The notes under the pieces were generated by a model, which worked only from the letters and a program-made list of their open reading frames with translations, was not told where the DNA came from and searched no databases. From Clostridium formicaceticum (lineage in GTDB: Bacteria > Bacillota > Clostridia > Peptostreptococcales > Natronincolaceae): 64,000 nt of DNA. This document shows, in pieces, positions 10,010 through 18,984 of the stretch; position 1 is the stretch's first letter, and every line of letters begins with the position of its first letter. A program made the position numbers and the translations under genes. The DNA is taken from the NCBI RefSeq assembly GCF_001854185.1, contig NZ_CP017603.1:62001-126000 (forward strand), read 5' to 3'.

Positions 10010-11377
10010 CTATATATGATCTGCTTCATGGGTTCCTACTAGTGATGGTTTACCATCTCTACCTGCTAAATAAATTTCCTTGTACACCTCTTGATCATAT
10101 ATCACACAACCTGTCCTACCGCCATCCCGCATAATTTCAGTACATTTACTACAGGCAATACAACACTTTTTCTTATCAAATTCGCCTTTTTCAAGGATAT
10201 CCCTCGGAAAATCAGGATACGCGAAGGCTTGTCTTCCAAAACCAACAAGTTTGAAGTAACCATTTTTAATGCCACCAGCTGCTACATGAGGACCAAGATT
10301 TCTCAACCAGCTAAAACCCGTTCCAATAATCATCATTTCATGAACCTGCTGTTGAATAAGTTTTGCCAGTTCCATGAGCCTATGAATACCTTCTAGAGGA
10401 TGCTCTTTAGGTACATAAGACCCTAGATCATAAGCTCTACCGATATGTGGATTATAGTAAGGATTACCTGCTGAAACATTTAAAATCTCTACACCTCTTT
10501 TAGACAACGCTTTGACTAGCTGAATAGGTTCTTCTAAATCATATTGATCTGGAGAATTTTTATCAACGCCCCAGCCGTAGGGATAGGGAATAGCATCAAA
10601 TATATTTAGCCTAACAGTAATATCAATAGAATCTCCCATTCTATTTCTTATTTTATCAATGATATTTAGTAAAAATCTAGTCCTATTTTCAAAAGAGCCA
10701 CCATACTGCCCCTCTCTCGTATGAGCAGAAAGCAATTCAGAACATAAATATCTGTGACAACACTTAATATCTACCGCATCAAATCCTGCTTTTTTTGCCA
10801 ATTCTGCCGCCTCTACAAAAGCATCTTCTAATGCCATTAACTCTTCATCAGTAATAATATGATACTGCTGAATATCCTTTTTATCTAAATAAGGATTATT
10901 TACTGCAATAATAGGGGCTGGAGCATTAACCGGTCTACTATACCGCCCTGAGTGGGTCAATTGAAGGACCGTATAGGGTTTATACTTATCTCCATTTACT
11001 TTTTTACCTTCTTCAAGAGATACATCTAACAGTCTTTTAAAAACTGCTACGTTCTCCTTATTTATGTACAAATGTCTTGGATTTGCCCTGCCTTCTGGAA
11101 CTACTGCAGTTGCTTCAAACCATAAGAGTCCAGCACCACCCCTAGCAAATCTTTGATACCTGCGAAAAGTTAATTCTCCAGGGCTGCCATCTAGCTCACC
11201 GTCACAACCCTCCATAGGATGCACGATCATCCTATTTTGAAGTTCTCTTTTACTAAGTTGACAACTCGTTTTGAGAATATCTAATTCTTCGGAAATCGGC
11301 ACATCTAATTTCATTTCATCAATCTTCTCAACTAATTCTTCTAATTTCTTAAAGCGGTACTTTTCGTGTGAATACAT
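10010..11377 (-). CDS. Old-yellow-enzyme-type NADH:flavin oxidoreductase (enoate reductase-like)
   Basis: A 455-residue FMN TIM-barrel protein related to 2-enoate and 2,4-dienoyl-CoA reductases. Visible are the N-terminal substrate loop (RYQRFARGGAGLLWFEA), the catalytic barrel motif AAELAKKAGFDAVDIKCCHRYL with HTREGQYGGSFENRTRF, and the C-terminal iron-sulfur ligands CCIACSKC...C. It lacks the second FAD/NAD domain of full-length enoate reductases (about 640 residues), so electrons must come from a partner. The start at 11377 has AAGGAGG 6 nt upstream. The longer reading to 11503 only translates the operator repeats. Likely role: reduction of a C=C bond in the catabolic pathway of this locus. 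Control by the LacI-type regulator is inferred from four upstream sites. Confidence 0.9.
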   Translation of the reverse strand: MYSHEKYRFKKLEELVEKIDEMKLDVPISEELDILKTSCQLSKRELQNRMIVHPMEGCDGELDGSPGELTFRRYQRFARGGAGLLWFEATAVVPEGRANPRHLYINKENVAVFKRLLDVSLEEGKKVNGDKYKPYTVLQLTHSGRYSRPVNAPAPIIAVNNPYLDKKDIQQYHIITDEELMALEDAFVEAAELAKKAGFDAVDIKCCHRYLCSELLSAHTREGQYGGSFENRTRFLLNIIDKIRNRMGDSIDITVRLNIFDAIPYPYGWGVDKNSPDQYDLEEPIQLVKALSKRGVEILNVSAGNPYYNPHIGRAYDLGSYVPKEHPLEGIHRLMELAKLIQQQVHEMMIIGTGFSWLRNLGPHVAAGGIKNGYFKLVGFGRQAFAYPDFPRDILEKGEFDKKKCCIACSKCTEIMRDGGRTGCVIYDQEVYKEIYLAGRDGKPSLVGTHEADHI

Positions 11378-11420
11378 ATGAGACCTCCTTGTGCAGTAAC
11401 TATTTTTAAATACTATCTTA

Positions 11421-11527
11421 TGCAAACGATTGTGCATTTGGGTTAAAAGATGCAAACGATTGTGTAATATAGTTAAAAGAATGCAAACGATTGTGTGCAT
11501 CAACTATGTCACTGGAAACGTTTGTAC
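11421..11527 (-). promoter_or_regulatory. Array of four phased LacI-type operators
   Basis: TGCAAACGATTGTG occurs at 11421, 11451 and 11482, with a diverged fourth site TGGAAACGTTTGTA near 11513. The central CG dinucleotides are 30, 31 and 31 bp apart, three helical turns. The same sequence lies before dctP. This is the control region of the flavoenzyme gene, whose start is 44 bp away at 11377. Confidence 0.8.
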
Positions 11528-11616
11528 CTAGATTATACTATAGGCATAGCATTGATGCAATATTTTTTTTCTATTATTTCTATTTTATTTACCATAAGTG
11601 TTAAAAAACATAGAAG

Positions 11617-11668
11617 GAAACTTAATTCAAGAGGAGTTTTTACTCCCCTTAAATGCAGCCGAATTTAC
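11617..11668. repeat. Dispersed hairpin repeat, copy 1
   Basis: A segment of about 50 bp of the form ACTTAATTC..GGAG-TTTTT-ACTCC..GAATT..AGCCGAATTTAC. The same unit recurs at 14831, 55375, 62305 and 62630. Here it overlaps the DUF362 stop codon and can fold into a stem that may end that transcript. Confidence 0.7.
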
Positions 11669-12753
11669 TCCTCTTCCAAAAACGCTACAATATCTTTTGC
11701 CTTTGGAGGACATCCTCCAACACTTCTAGCAAATTTGCTGGTACATAAACCGATGCCGATTCCTTCAGAAGCTTGACCTCTATATCCTTGGCCGATGTAA
11801 ATTTTTTCCCCTAACACATCTAGTTTTCCTTTATCCTTTAACCGTTGTAGGGCATGAATCAAAGTGCCATAACAAGCAGAGCAAGCATCTTGGTCGATGA
11901 TATATTTTGCAAGTCTAGCTACTTCGGAGGATGCTTTCATGGTGTTAATATTTTTATTGTCGATATCATATTCAGTAACAACAGCATCCCTTAAGTTTGT
12001 GCTTCCTATACCTAACTCAGCAGAAATAGGTATATATGGGATATCTTCTATGTTATAACCCATTAGCTCTGCTATATAGCTATCTATCAATACAGGATCT
12101 CTTCCAACAATGATACGATCCATTTCTACCGGTGTGCCACCCTCTTCAAAGTTTAAATCTCCCATCATGCCATCTACAATCACTACATCTTGCTTAAGTG
12201 CTTTATTCAAATAGGCGATGGGCTTATGCAATCCCAAGGTATGGTATCTTCTCTTCTCATCGTCAGGAATACATCCCTTCATATTTTTCAGCGCACAGGT
12301 CATCTTTGTTTGACAGTGACCCTTTAAAACTGGAAGGTTAATGAAAACATCTACATCATATACAGATGCACACACCTTTAAGTCTAGGTCCTTTATCTTT
12401 ACGGTCTTCGTTGCATCCTTTTTTAAATCTAGAAGAGGTACTTGGTATTTTTTTGAGATTTCTTCGTAACCACATACCTTAAATGCCTTGGTTGTACTAT
12501 CACCAATCCAGGAACTCTCCATAATCGTAAGATTTTTAAATCCCTGCTGTTGCAAGTACACGATAACACCCTCTACCATTTCTGGGGATGTGGTGGCGCC
12601 GCTGGAGGCCTTTTTTGATACAACCAAATTAGGCTTTAAAGCAATGGTTGCCTCCTTCTTCCATCCACTTCCTAAGTTGATATTTTCTAACAGTCTTTTT
12701 ACCATCTCTTTTGGATTTTTTCCATAAATAACAGCGATTTCATTGTTATGCAT
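11665..12753 (-). CDS. DUF362 domain-containing protein
   Basis: A cytosolic protein of about 362 residues with the DUF362 hallmarks: KPNLV near residue 40, LPVLKGHCQTKMTCALKNMKG (about 145-165) and VIVDGMMG. The C-terminal region holds paired cysteines in DACSACYG and a final GGCPP. The function of the family is not established; cysteine patterns in relatives suggest iron-sulfur or redox roles. The start at 12753 is chosen because GGAGGGG lies 6 nt upstream; the earlier ATG at 12771 is part of that site. It follows nadE by about 50 nt on the same strand and is probably cotranscribed. Confidence 0.85.
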   Translation of the reverse strand: MHNNEIAVIYGKNPKEMVKRLLENINLGSGWKKEATIALKPNLVVSKKASSGATTSPEMVEGVIVYLQQQGFKNLTIMESSWIGDSTTKAFKVCGYEEISKKYQVPLLDLKKDATKTVKIKDLDLKVCASVYDVDVFINLPVLKGHCQTKMTCALKNMKGCIPDDEKRRYHTLGLHKPIAYLNKALKQDVVIVDGMMGDLNFEEGGTPVEMDRIIVGRDPVLIDSYIAELMGYNIEDIPYIPISAELGIGSTNLRDAVVTEYDIDNKNINTMKASSEVARLAKYIIDQDACSACYGTLIHALQRLKDKGKLDVLGEKIYIGQGYRGQASEGIGIGLCTSKFARSVGGCPPKAKDIVAFLEEE

Positions 12754-12799
12754 TTTATTCCCCTCCATCACTTTTTCGTTGCCATTACAGAAAAGCTTT

Positions 12800-14749
12800 T
12801 TACCTAATGATCATATTCTCTAGTTCATTTAACCAAATTTCATAGGAAGCATCGCTGGGCATTCTCCAATCACCTCTAGGAGACAAACAAATAGAACCTA
12901 CTTTGGGCCCATCGGGAAGGCAACTTCGTTTAAATTGTTGGGTAAAAAACCTTTTATAGAAAATCTTTAACCAATGCAAAATTTCTTCTTCCCTCCATTT
13001 CCCCCTGAAGGCAATGGTGGCTAAAAGAAAGATTTTTGAAGGACTAAACCCATGGCGTAGCATATTAAAGAGGAAAAAATCATGTAGATCATAGGAACCA
13101 ATAATTTCTTCTGTTTTCTGTTCTATCTTTCCTTCCTTATCCGGCGGCAATAGTTCAGGACTTACGGGGGTATTAGAAATATCATTTAATATCTTGGCCA
13201 TCAATGTATCTCCTGCTGTATCGGCATACCATTGTACTAAATATCGTACTAATGTTTTGGGAATACTGACATTGACACCGTACATACTCATATGATCTCC
13301 ATTATAGGTGCACCATCCTAGCGCCAGCTCCGATAAGTCGCCTGTCCCCACCACTAAACCACTTTCTTTGTTAGCAATATCCATCAGAATTTGTGTCCGT
13401 TCCCTGGCCTGCACGTTTTCATAGGTGACATCCTTCACTGACATATCATGTCCAATATCATTGAAGTGTTGAATACAGGCATCCTCTATGGCTATTTCCT
13501 TCACAGTAATTCCTAATTCCTTCATTAGCAACAATGCATTATTGTAGGTTCTTCCTGTTGTTCCAAATCCAGGCATCGTAATACCGATGATATTTTTTCT
13601 TGAAATCTTCAAGCGATCAAAGGCTTCTACACATACCAATAGCGCTAAGGTAGAATCTAACCCCCCTGAAATTCCAACCACCACCGTATCAATCCCTGTT
13701 TTTAATAACCTTTCTGCCAAGCCTATAGATTGTATGGTGAAGATTTCTTTGCATTTTTCTGTTCTCTTCTCCTTAGAGGCAGGAACAAAAGGAGCGGGAT
13801 CTATTTCTCTCTTTATATCCCCTATCTCTATATCTGTAAAGGTAAAGGATATTTTTTCATAGGAAACCCCTTCTGTGAATTTTCCCATGAAACTATTATT
13901 TTTGCGTCTATCATTCATAAGTTTTTCAATATCAATATCGTAGAATATAAAGGTGGCTTCCTCAGCAAACCTTGTCTCTTCTAAAATTCTTCCATTTTCT
14001 GCAATCATTCCATGTCCACTGAAAACAACATCTGTTGTAGACTCACTTTGTCCGGCGGATACATATAAATAACTTGCTATGCATCTGGCAGATTGCTGTT
14101 TCACTAACGCCTGTCTATATTCATGCTTACCTACGATTTCATTACTTGCAGATGGATTTAAGATCAAGTTGGCGCCGTACATAGCATGTCTGCTACTGGG
14201 GGGAATCGGCGTCCATAGATCCTCGCAAATCTCTGCTGCAATACATAGTTCCGAAGTAGTATCTTGAAAGAGTAGATTTTCCCCAAAGGCTACCCTCTGT
14301 CCACATAAGTCAATCCACTCACTTATTCTATCTTTTGAAGAAGCAAACCATCTTTTTTCGTAGTACTCATTATAATTTGGGACAAAGGTTTTAGGAACAA
14401 CCCCTAAAATCTCCCCTCTATGAAACAAGACGCCACAATTAAACAACTGATTATCAGCTTTGATAGGCATACCTACTGCAATCAGCATATCTAATGTCTT
14501 CGTGCCTTGAAGGAGTGTTTCCAATGCATCTTCACAGCTTTTTAGTAATACCCTCTGGTGAAATAAATCTCCACAGGTGTATCCTGAAATACTTAGCTCT
14601 GGAAATACCAAAACCTTGACTTTATGTTTTGATGAAGCCATCGCAGCAATTCTTTGAATCTCTTTTCCGTTGAAGATTGGATTTCCTACCTTTAACGATG
14701 GTACTGCTACCCCCGCCCTTAAAAATCCATATATATTCTTATAAGCCAT
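12800..14749 (-). CDS. nadE: Glutamine-dependent NAD(+) synthetase
   Basis: A two-domain enzyme that converts deamido-NAD, ATP and glutamine to NAD. The N-terminal nitrilase-type glutaminase shows the Glu-Lys-Cys triad in FPELSISGYT, PKTFVPNYNEYYE and AAEICEDLW. The C-terminal synthetase has the PP-loop VGISGGLDSTLAL near residue 360 and the VGTGDLSELALGWCTYNGDHMSMYGVN motif. Length (about 649) is normal for the fused form. The start at 14749 is preferred, 10 nt after GGGGAGG; the ATG at 14758 would overlap that site. It heads a two-gene unit with the DUF362 gene. Confidence 0.95.
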   Translation of the reverse strand: MAYKNIYGFLRAGVAVPSLKVGNPIFNGKEIQRIAAMASSKHKVKVLVFPELSISGYTCGDLFHQRVLLKSCEDALETLLQGTKTLDMLIAVGMPIKADNQLFNCGVLFHRGEILGVVPKTFVPNYNEYYEKRWFASSKDRISEWIDLCGQRVAFGENLLFQDTTSELCIAAEICEDLWTPIPPSSRHAMYGANLILNPSASNEIVGKHEYRQALVKQQSARCIASYLYVSAGQSESTTDVVFSGHGMIAENGRILEETRFAEEATFIFYDIDIEKLMNDRRKNNSFMGKFTEGVSYEKISFTFTDIEIGDIKREIDPAPFVPASKEKRTEKCKEIFTIQSIGLAERLLKTGIDTVVVGISGGLDSTLALLVCVEAFDRLKISRKNIIGITMPGFGTTGRTYNNALLLMKELGITVKEIAIEDACIQHFNDIGHDMSVKDVTYENVQARERTQILMDIANKESGLVVGTGDLSELALGWCTYNGDHMSMYGVNVSIPKTLVRYLVQWYADTAGDTLMAKILNDISNTPVSPELLPPDKEGKIEQKTEEIIGSYDLHDFFLFNMLRHGFSPSKIFLLATIAFRGKWREEEILHWLKIFYKRFFTQQFKRSCLPDGPKVGSICLSPRGDWRMPSDASYEIWLNELENMIIR

Positions 14750-14830
14750 AACTTCCATTCCTCCCCACTACGCTATATAAAAAACTTTTCCTTTTTTATA
14801 GTTTATCATTTTCTTTCCGTTTGTAAAAAT

Positions 14831-14904
14831 AAAATAAGATTTAATTAGGGGAGTTTTTACTTCTCTTGCATTGTAGACGAATTTACTTCGAGGATATAGT
14901 TCTT
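14831..14904. repeat. Dispersed hairpin repeat, copy 2
   Basis: About 75 bp with GATTTAATTAGGGGAGTTTTT-type sequence followed by GTAGACGAATTTACTTCGAGGATATAG, alignable by eye to the copies at 11617 and 62305. It lies between the divergent nadE and marR genes and ends at the marR -35 region. Confidence 0.7.
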
Positions 14905-14961
14905 TACATTCTTTTCCTCTTATGTTAAATTATAGATAACAGAAACGGTTGCATTCGCAAC
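14903..14961 (+). promoter_or_regulatory. Promoter and dyad operator of the MarR/ABC operon
   Basis: TTTACA (14903-14908), a 17-nt spacer and an extended -10 TGTTAAATT (14926-14931) form a sigma-A type promoter. A perfect palindrome GTTGC-ATTC-GCAAC (14948-14961) lies just downstream, where a MarR dimer would repress initiation. Autoregulation is inferred. Confidence 0.65.
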
Positions 14962-14983
14962 TAATTATTTAAGGAGGGACAAA

Positions 14984-15436
14984 ATGGATCCTTTAATGAA
15001 ATATATCAGCCGCACCTCTCGGTGTGCCGCCCTTTACCGCAGCGATGTATTAGAAGCCTATGGCCTGAATGGTTACCAACATTCCTACATTTTAAACATT
15101 TGTCAACATCCAGGAATTTCTCAAGACCAGCTGGCAAGGATAATTTATGTGAATAAAAGCAATGTGACAAGGCAATTGGCACTGTTGGAGGACAACGGAT
15201 TTATCACTCGTACTCCGTGTGAAAATGATCGACGTCAAAGACAGGTATACCCTACTGAAAAAGCGATGCAGGTGTATCCAAAGGTACGGGAGGCTCTATA
15301 TCAACTAAATGCTTATTTGTTGGAGGATTTTTCAGAAGAAGAGAAAGAACTACTGATGATTATGATGAAAAAAGTCATGCATAAGGCCGCTAAGTTGGTG
15401 GAAAAAAACCTAGAAGGATCTAGTGAAAAGCGATGA
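14984..15436 (+). CDS. MarR-family transcriptional regulator
   Basis: A 150-residue winged-helix repressor. The recognition region reads HPGISQDQLARIIYVNKSNVTRQLALLEDNGFITRTPCENDRRQR, with the typical DRR wing, and the flanking helices would dimerise. The start has AAGGAGGG at the usual spacing. It overlaps the next gene by 4 nt (ATGA), so it is cotranslated with the ABC exporter it most likely controls. The palindrome at 14948-14961 is its probable operator, relieved by a drug or metabolite. Confidence 0.93.
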   Translation: MDPLMKYISRTSRCAALYRSDVLEAYGLNGYQHSYILNICQHPGISQDQLARIIYVNKSNVTRQLALLEDNGFITRTPCENDRRQRQVYPTEKAMQVYPKVREALYQLNAYLLEDFSEEEKELLMIMMKKVMHKAAKLVEKNLEGSSEKR

Positions 15437-17148
15437 AAAAGCTTATTCCTTATTTAAAACCCTACATAGCCAGCATCTCGCTGGGATTATTCATCAAATT
15501 TATGGGAACCATAACCGACTTGCTTTTGCCTTGGATTTTGGCCCACATGATTGACCATATTGTTCCACAGAGCAGCATTCGTCTTATTTTACTTTGGGGT
15601 CTAATGATGGTATTTTGCTCTATCTTTGCAATTAGCGCCAACATTACTGCCAATCATATGGCCTCCAGAGTAGCCCGTGATACCACCAAGCAAATTCGGC
15701 ATGACTTATTTAAAAAAATTTCTTATCTTTCATGCAGCCAAGTAGATGACTTTACCATGCCCTCGCTGATTTCTAGATTGACTTCAGATACTTATCATGT
15801 CCACAACATGATTGGAATGATGCAGCGTATGGGGGTTCGCGCACCTATTTTAATTTTAGGTGGCATTTTGGTTACCTTAACCTTAGACTTTTATTTAACC
15901 TTAGTGCTTCTAGCAGTTTTGCCTTTTATTATTATCTTGGTTTATTTTATTTCTAAGAAAAGCATTCCTTTGTACGATAAACTACAGCAATCAGTAGATA
16001 AAATGGTACGTACCCTCCGAGAAAACATTACAGGCATCCGTGTTATTAAGGCATTATCGAAAACCGACTATGAGAAAAATCGTTTTTCAAAAATAAATAC
16101 AGAAGTTGTAGAGGATGAAAAAAAGGCCGCGATGACGATGGCTATTACCAGCCCTATGATGAATTTATTTTTAAATTTGGGCCTGACAGTTGTCATCTTA
16201 GTAGGTGCTTACCGTGTCAACAATGGACTGACACAACCGGGTAAAATCATCGCTTTTTTAACCTACTTTACAATTATTTTACACGCAATGCTGTCAATCA
16301 GCAGAATCTTTGTGATTTTTTCTAAAGGAAATGCTTCTTTTCAAAGAATTAATGAGGTGCTGCAGGCCTCTGAAGATTTAGTACTTCAAGAAAAGGATAC
16401 GATAGACAGCCCCTATCATATTTCTTTTGATCATGTTTCTTTTTCCTATTACAACCAGCAGGAAAACCTGACAGACATTAGCTTTCATTTAAGGCAAGGT
16501 GAAACCCTTGGCATTATTGGTACAACCGGCAGTGGAAAATCCACCATCATTAAACTATTGATGCGTTTTTATGATGTTGATAAAGGTATTATTCGTATCC
16601 ACGGTAGAAATATCAACAGTATCCCACAGGAGGAGCTTCATACAAAGTTTGGTGTGGTTTTTCAAAATGATGTGCTGTTTGCCGACACCATTGCAGAAAA
16701 TATTGATTTTGGTAGAGGGCTGGCCCTAGAAGAAATTGCAGCTTCCTCTTGTTTTGCACAAGCTGAGGAATTTATCACTTCTCTTTCTGACGGATATACA
16801 CATTTATTGACTGCAAAAGGTTCTAACCTAAGCGGAGGACAAAAACAACGCCTCTTGATCTCTAGAGCTTTGGCAGGCAATCCAGAAATTTTGATTTTAG
16901 ATGATTCCTCCAGTGCTTTAGATTATCGGACGGATGCAAAACTTAGAAAGTCCCTTTATGAAAATTTTCAAAGTACAACCACCATTATTGTGGCGCAACG
17001 GGTAAGTTCTATTATGCATGCCCACCGAATTTTAGTACTGGAAGATGGTAAAGTTCTTGGATACGGCAACCACGAAGAACTTCTCAAAAGTTGTAAAAGC
17101 TATCAAGAAATGAATCAATGGCAAATGGGGGATGGTAGGCATGATTAA
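15433..17148 (+). CDS. ABC exporter half-transporter, degenerate-site subunit
   Basis: A 571-residue fused permease-ATPase: six membrane helices in residues 1-310, then a nucleotide-binding domain with Walker A GTTGSGKST, Q-loop VVFQND, signature LSGGQKQR and Walker B ILILDDSSSALD. The residue after Walker B is Asp rather than the catalytic Glu. This is the known hallmark of the non-canonical half of heterodimeric type IV exporters (BmrCD, TM287/288). The next gene supplies the canonical Glu. Expected role: ATP-driven efflux of drugs or lipophilic compounds under MarR control. Confidence 0.93.
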   Translation: MKKLIPYLKPYIASISLGLFIKFMGTITDLLLPWILAHMIDHIVPQSSIRLILLWGLMMVFCSIFAISANITANHMASRVARDTTKQIRHDLFKKISYLSCSQVDDFTMPSLISRLTSDTYHVHNMIGMMQRMGVRAPILILGGILVTLTLDFYLTLVLLAVLPFIIILVYFISKKSIPLYDKLQQSVDKMVRTLRENITGIRVIKALSKTDYEKNRFSKINTEVVEDEKKAAMTMAITSPMMNLFLNLGLTVVILVGAYRVNNGLTQPGKIIAFLTYFTIILHAMLSISRIFVIFSKGNASFQRINEVLQASEDLVLQEKDTIDSPYHISFDHVSFSYYNQQENLTDISFHLRQGETLGIIGTTGSGKSTIIKLLMRFYDVDKGIIRIHGRNINSIPQEELHTKFGVVFQNDVLFADTIAENIDFGRGLALEEIAASSCFAQAEEFITSLSDGYTHLLTAKGSNLSGGQKQRLLISRALAGNPEILILDDSSSALDYRTDAKLRKSLYENFQSTTTIIVAQRVSSIMHAHRILVLEDGKVLGYGNHEELLKSCKSYQEMNQWQMGDGRHD

Positions 17149-18904
17149 GGAAAAAATAGTTCAAATCAAGGGCAGTCTTGTTTTCCGCTTATGGAGATAT
17201 CTTTATCAATATAAATGGACCCTGTTTCTTGCTCTGTTTTTAACGATTACCAGTAATTTACTTGCCTTAGTAGGACCCATGCTGTCTGGTTATGCTATTA
17301 ATGCCATTGAGCTCGGCAAAGGAGCTGTGGTTTTTGAAAGGGTATTTTTCTTTTGCGGGCTGATGATTTTGTTTTATATTCTATCGTCTGGCTTTTCTTA
17401 CTTTCTATCTATTTTAATGATTGATTTAAGTCAAAAAGTCACCTTTAAAATGCGTAAAGATGTTTTTGAAAAACTTGCAGATTTGCCAGTAAGTTATTTT
17501 GATCGTCATCAAACTGGAGATATTATCAGTCGTATCACCTATGATATTGATACGATTAATGCCTCTCTTTCCAATGACTTAGTGCAAATTTCCACCAGTA
17601 CGATCACCGTCATAGGTTCTCTTTTGATGATGATCCTTATTTCTCCTGCCATGGTACTTATTTTTGGCATCACCATTCCTATATCCCTTTGCTTCACTAA
17701 GTATATGGCCAATAGAGTAAGACCTTTATTCAGAAGGCGCTCTGCCAAGCTTGGTGAATTAAATGGATTTGTTGAGGAAATGATTTCTGGACAAAAAACA
17801 ATCAAGGCTTATCATCGCGAAAAAGTCATGCTCCAGCGCTTTGATGAAAAAAACCAAGAGGCGGTGGATGCCTACTATGCTGCAGAATATTATGGCAGTA
17901 TGATGGGACCTTCCATCAACTTTATCAATAATTTATCTTTATCACTTGTTAGTGTCTTTGGAGCACTTCTATACCTATTTGGACAACTTACCTTAGGCAG
18001 TGTCTCCTCCTTTGTGCTTTACTCAAGAAAATTTTCTGGGCCTATCAACGAAATGGCAAACATCCTCAACGAGTTGCAATCAGCTTCTGCCGCTGCTGAA
18101 AGGGTATTTCGCTTAATGGATGAAGCCCCGGAATCCAATGCTCTAGGGGAGACCCAGGCCTTTACAAACCTTCAAGGTGATGTCGCCATAAAAAATGTTG
18201 ATTTCGGTTATCATGAAGATAAAATCATCCTTCATCATCTTAATTTAAAGGCAGACAAGGGAAACCTTATTGCCATTGTAGGGCCAACCGGTGCAGGGAA
18301 AACTACCATCATTAATCTATTAATGCGTTTTTATGACCCCCATCAAGGGAGCATTACATTAGATGGTGTTGATATCAAGAAAATCACCAGAAAAAATCTT
18401 CGTTTATCCTATGCTATGGTTTTGCAGGATGCCTGGTTGTTCCATGGCACCATTTATGAAAACATTGCCTATGGTAAGGAGAATACTTCTTTGGAGGAAG
18501 TGATTGTAGCAGCAAAGGCGGCAAAAATTCACAGCTACATCACCCAGCTTCCCAAAGGGTATGATACAGTTTTGAATGAAGAGGGCATAAATATTTCACA
18601 AGGACAAAAACAGTTGATGACCATTGCCAGAGCCATGCTTTTAGATGCTAAGATGCTAATTTTGGACGAAGCTACCTCCAATGTAGATACAAGGACTGAG
18701 CTTCAAATCCGAGAAGCTATGAGCAATCTAATGAAGGAAAAGACTTGTTTTGTCATTGCTCATCGGCTTTCCACCATTCAAAACGCAGATACAATCTTGG
18801 TGCTTAGGGACGGAAATATCGTAGAACAAGGGGACCATCTAAGTCTGTTAAAGAAAAAAGGCCTTTACGCAGATTTGTATTATTCTCAATTTGAAAGTTG
18901 TTAA
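17141..18904 (+). CDS. ABC exporter half-transporter, canonical subunit
   Basis: A 587-residue partner of the preceding half-transporter. The membrane domain spans residues about 15-320. The ATPase has Walker A GPTGAGKTT, signature ISQGQKQLM and Walker B MLILDEATSNVD with the catalytic Glu. The start at 17141 is favoured, 9 nt after GGGGG; the ATG at 17132 is too close to that site. It overlaps the upstream gene by 8 nt. The signature of this subunit starts with ISQGQ instead of LSGGQ. In heterodimeric exporters such asymmetry leaves one productive ATP site. Confidence 0.93.
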   Translation: MIKEKIVQIKGSLVFRLWRYLYQYKWTLFLALFLTITSNLLALVGPMLSGYAINAIELGKGAVVFERVFFFCGLMILFYILSSGFSYFLSILMIDLSQKVTFKMRKDVFEKLADLPVSYFDRHQTGDIISRITYDIDTINASLSNDLVQISTSTITVIGSLLMMILISPAMVLIFGITIPISLCFTKYMANRVRPLFRRRSAKLGELNGFVEEMISGQKTIKAYHREKVMLQRFDEKNQEAVDAYYAAEYYGSMMGPSINFINNLSLSLVSVFGALLYLFGQLTLGSVSSFVLYSRKFSGPINEMANILNELQSASAAAERVFRLMDEAPESNALGETQAFTNLQGDVAIKNVDFGYHEDKIILHHLNLKADKGNLIAIVGPTGAGKTTIINLLMRFYDPHQGSITLDGVDIKKITRKNLRLSYAMVLQDAWLFHGTIYENIAYGKENTSLEEVIVAAKAAKIHSYITQLPKGYDTVLNEEGINISQGQKQLMTIARAMLLDAKMLILDEATSNVDTRTELQIREAMSNLMKEKTCFVIAHRLSTIQNADTILVLRDGNIVEQGDHLSLLKKKGLYADLYYSQFESC

Positions 18905-18984
18905 ACTATATCCCATCTCAGCATCCAAACAGCTTCAGCTAAATAGGTCTTGTCATTTACAAAGCCTAAAGTATTGTAATAACT

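Noticed and set aside
11421-11495. CcpA cre sites
   Set aside because: The last conserved C of the cre consensus is missing in each site, and a LacI-type gene with the same sites on both sides is the simpler explanation.
11378-11503. N-terminal extension of the flavoenzyme reading frame
   Set aside because: The extra residues translate the operator repeats, and the ribosome site lies before the ATG at 11377.
11421-11527. CRISPR-like array (short repeats at regular spacing)
   Set aside because: Repeats are 14 nt with 16-17 nt gaps that are themselves similar, and there are no cas genes; operator array fits better.
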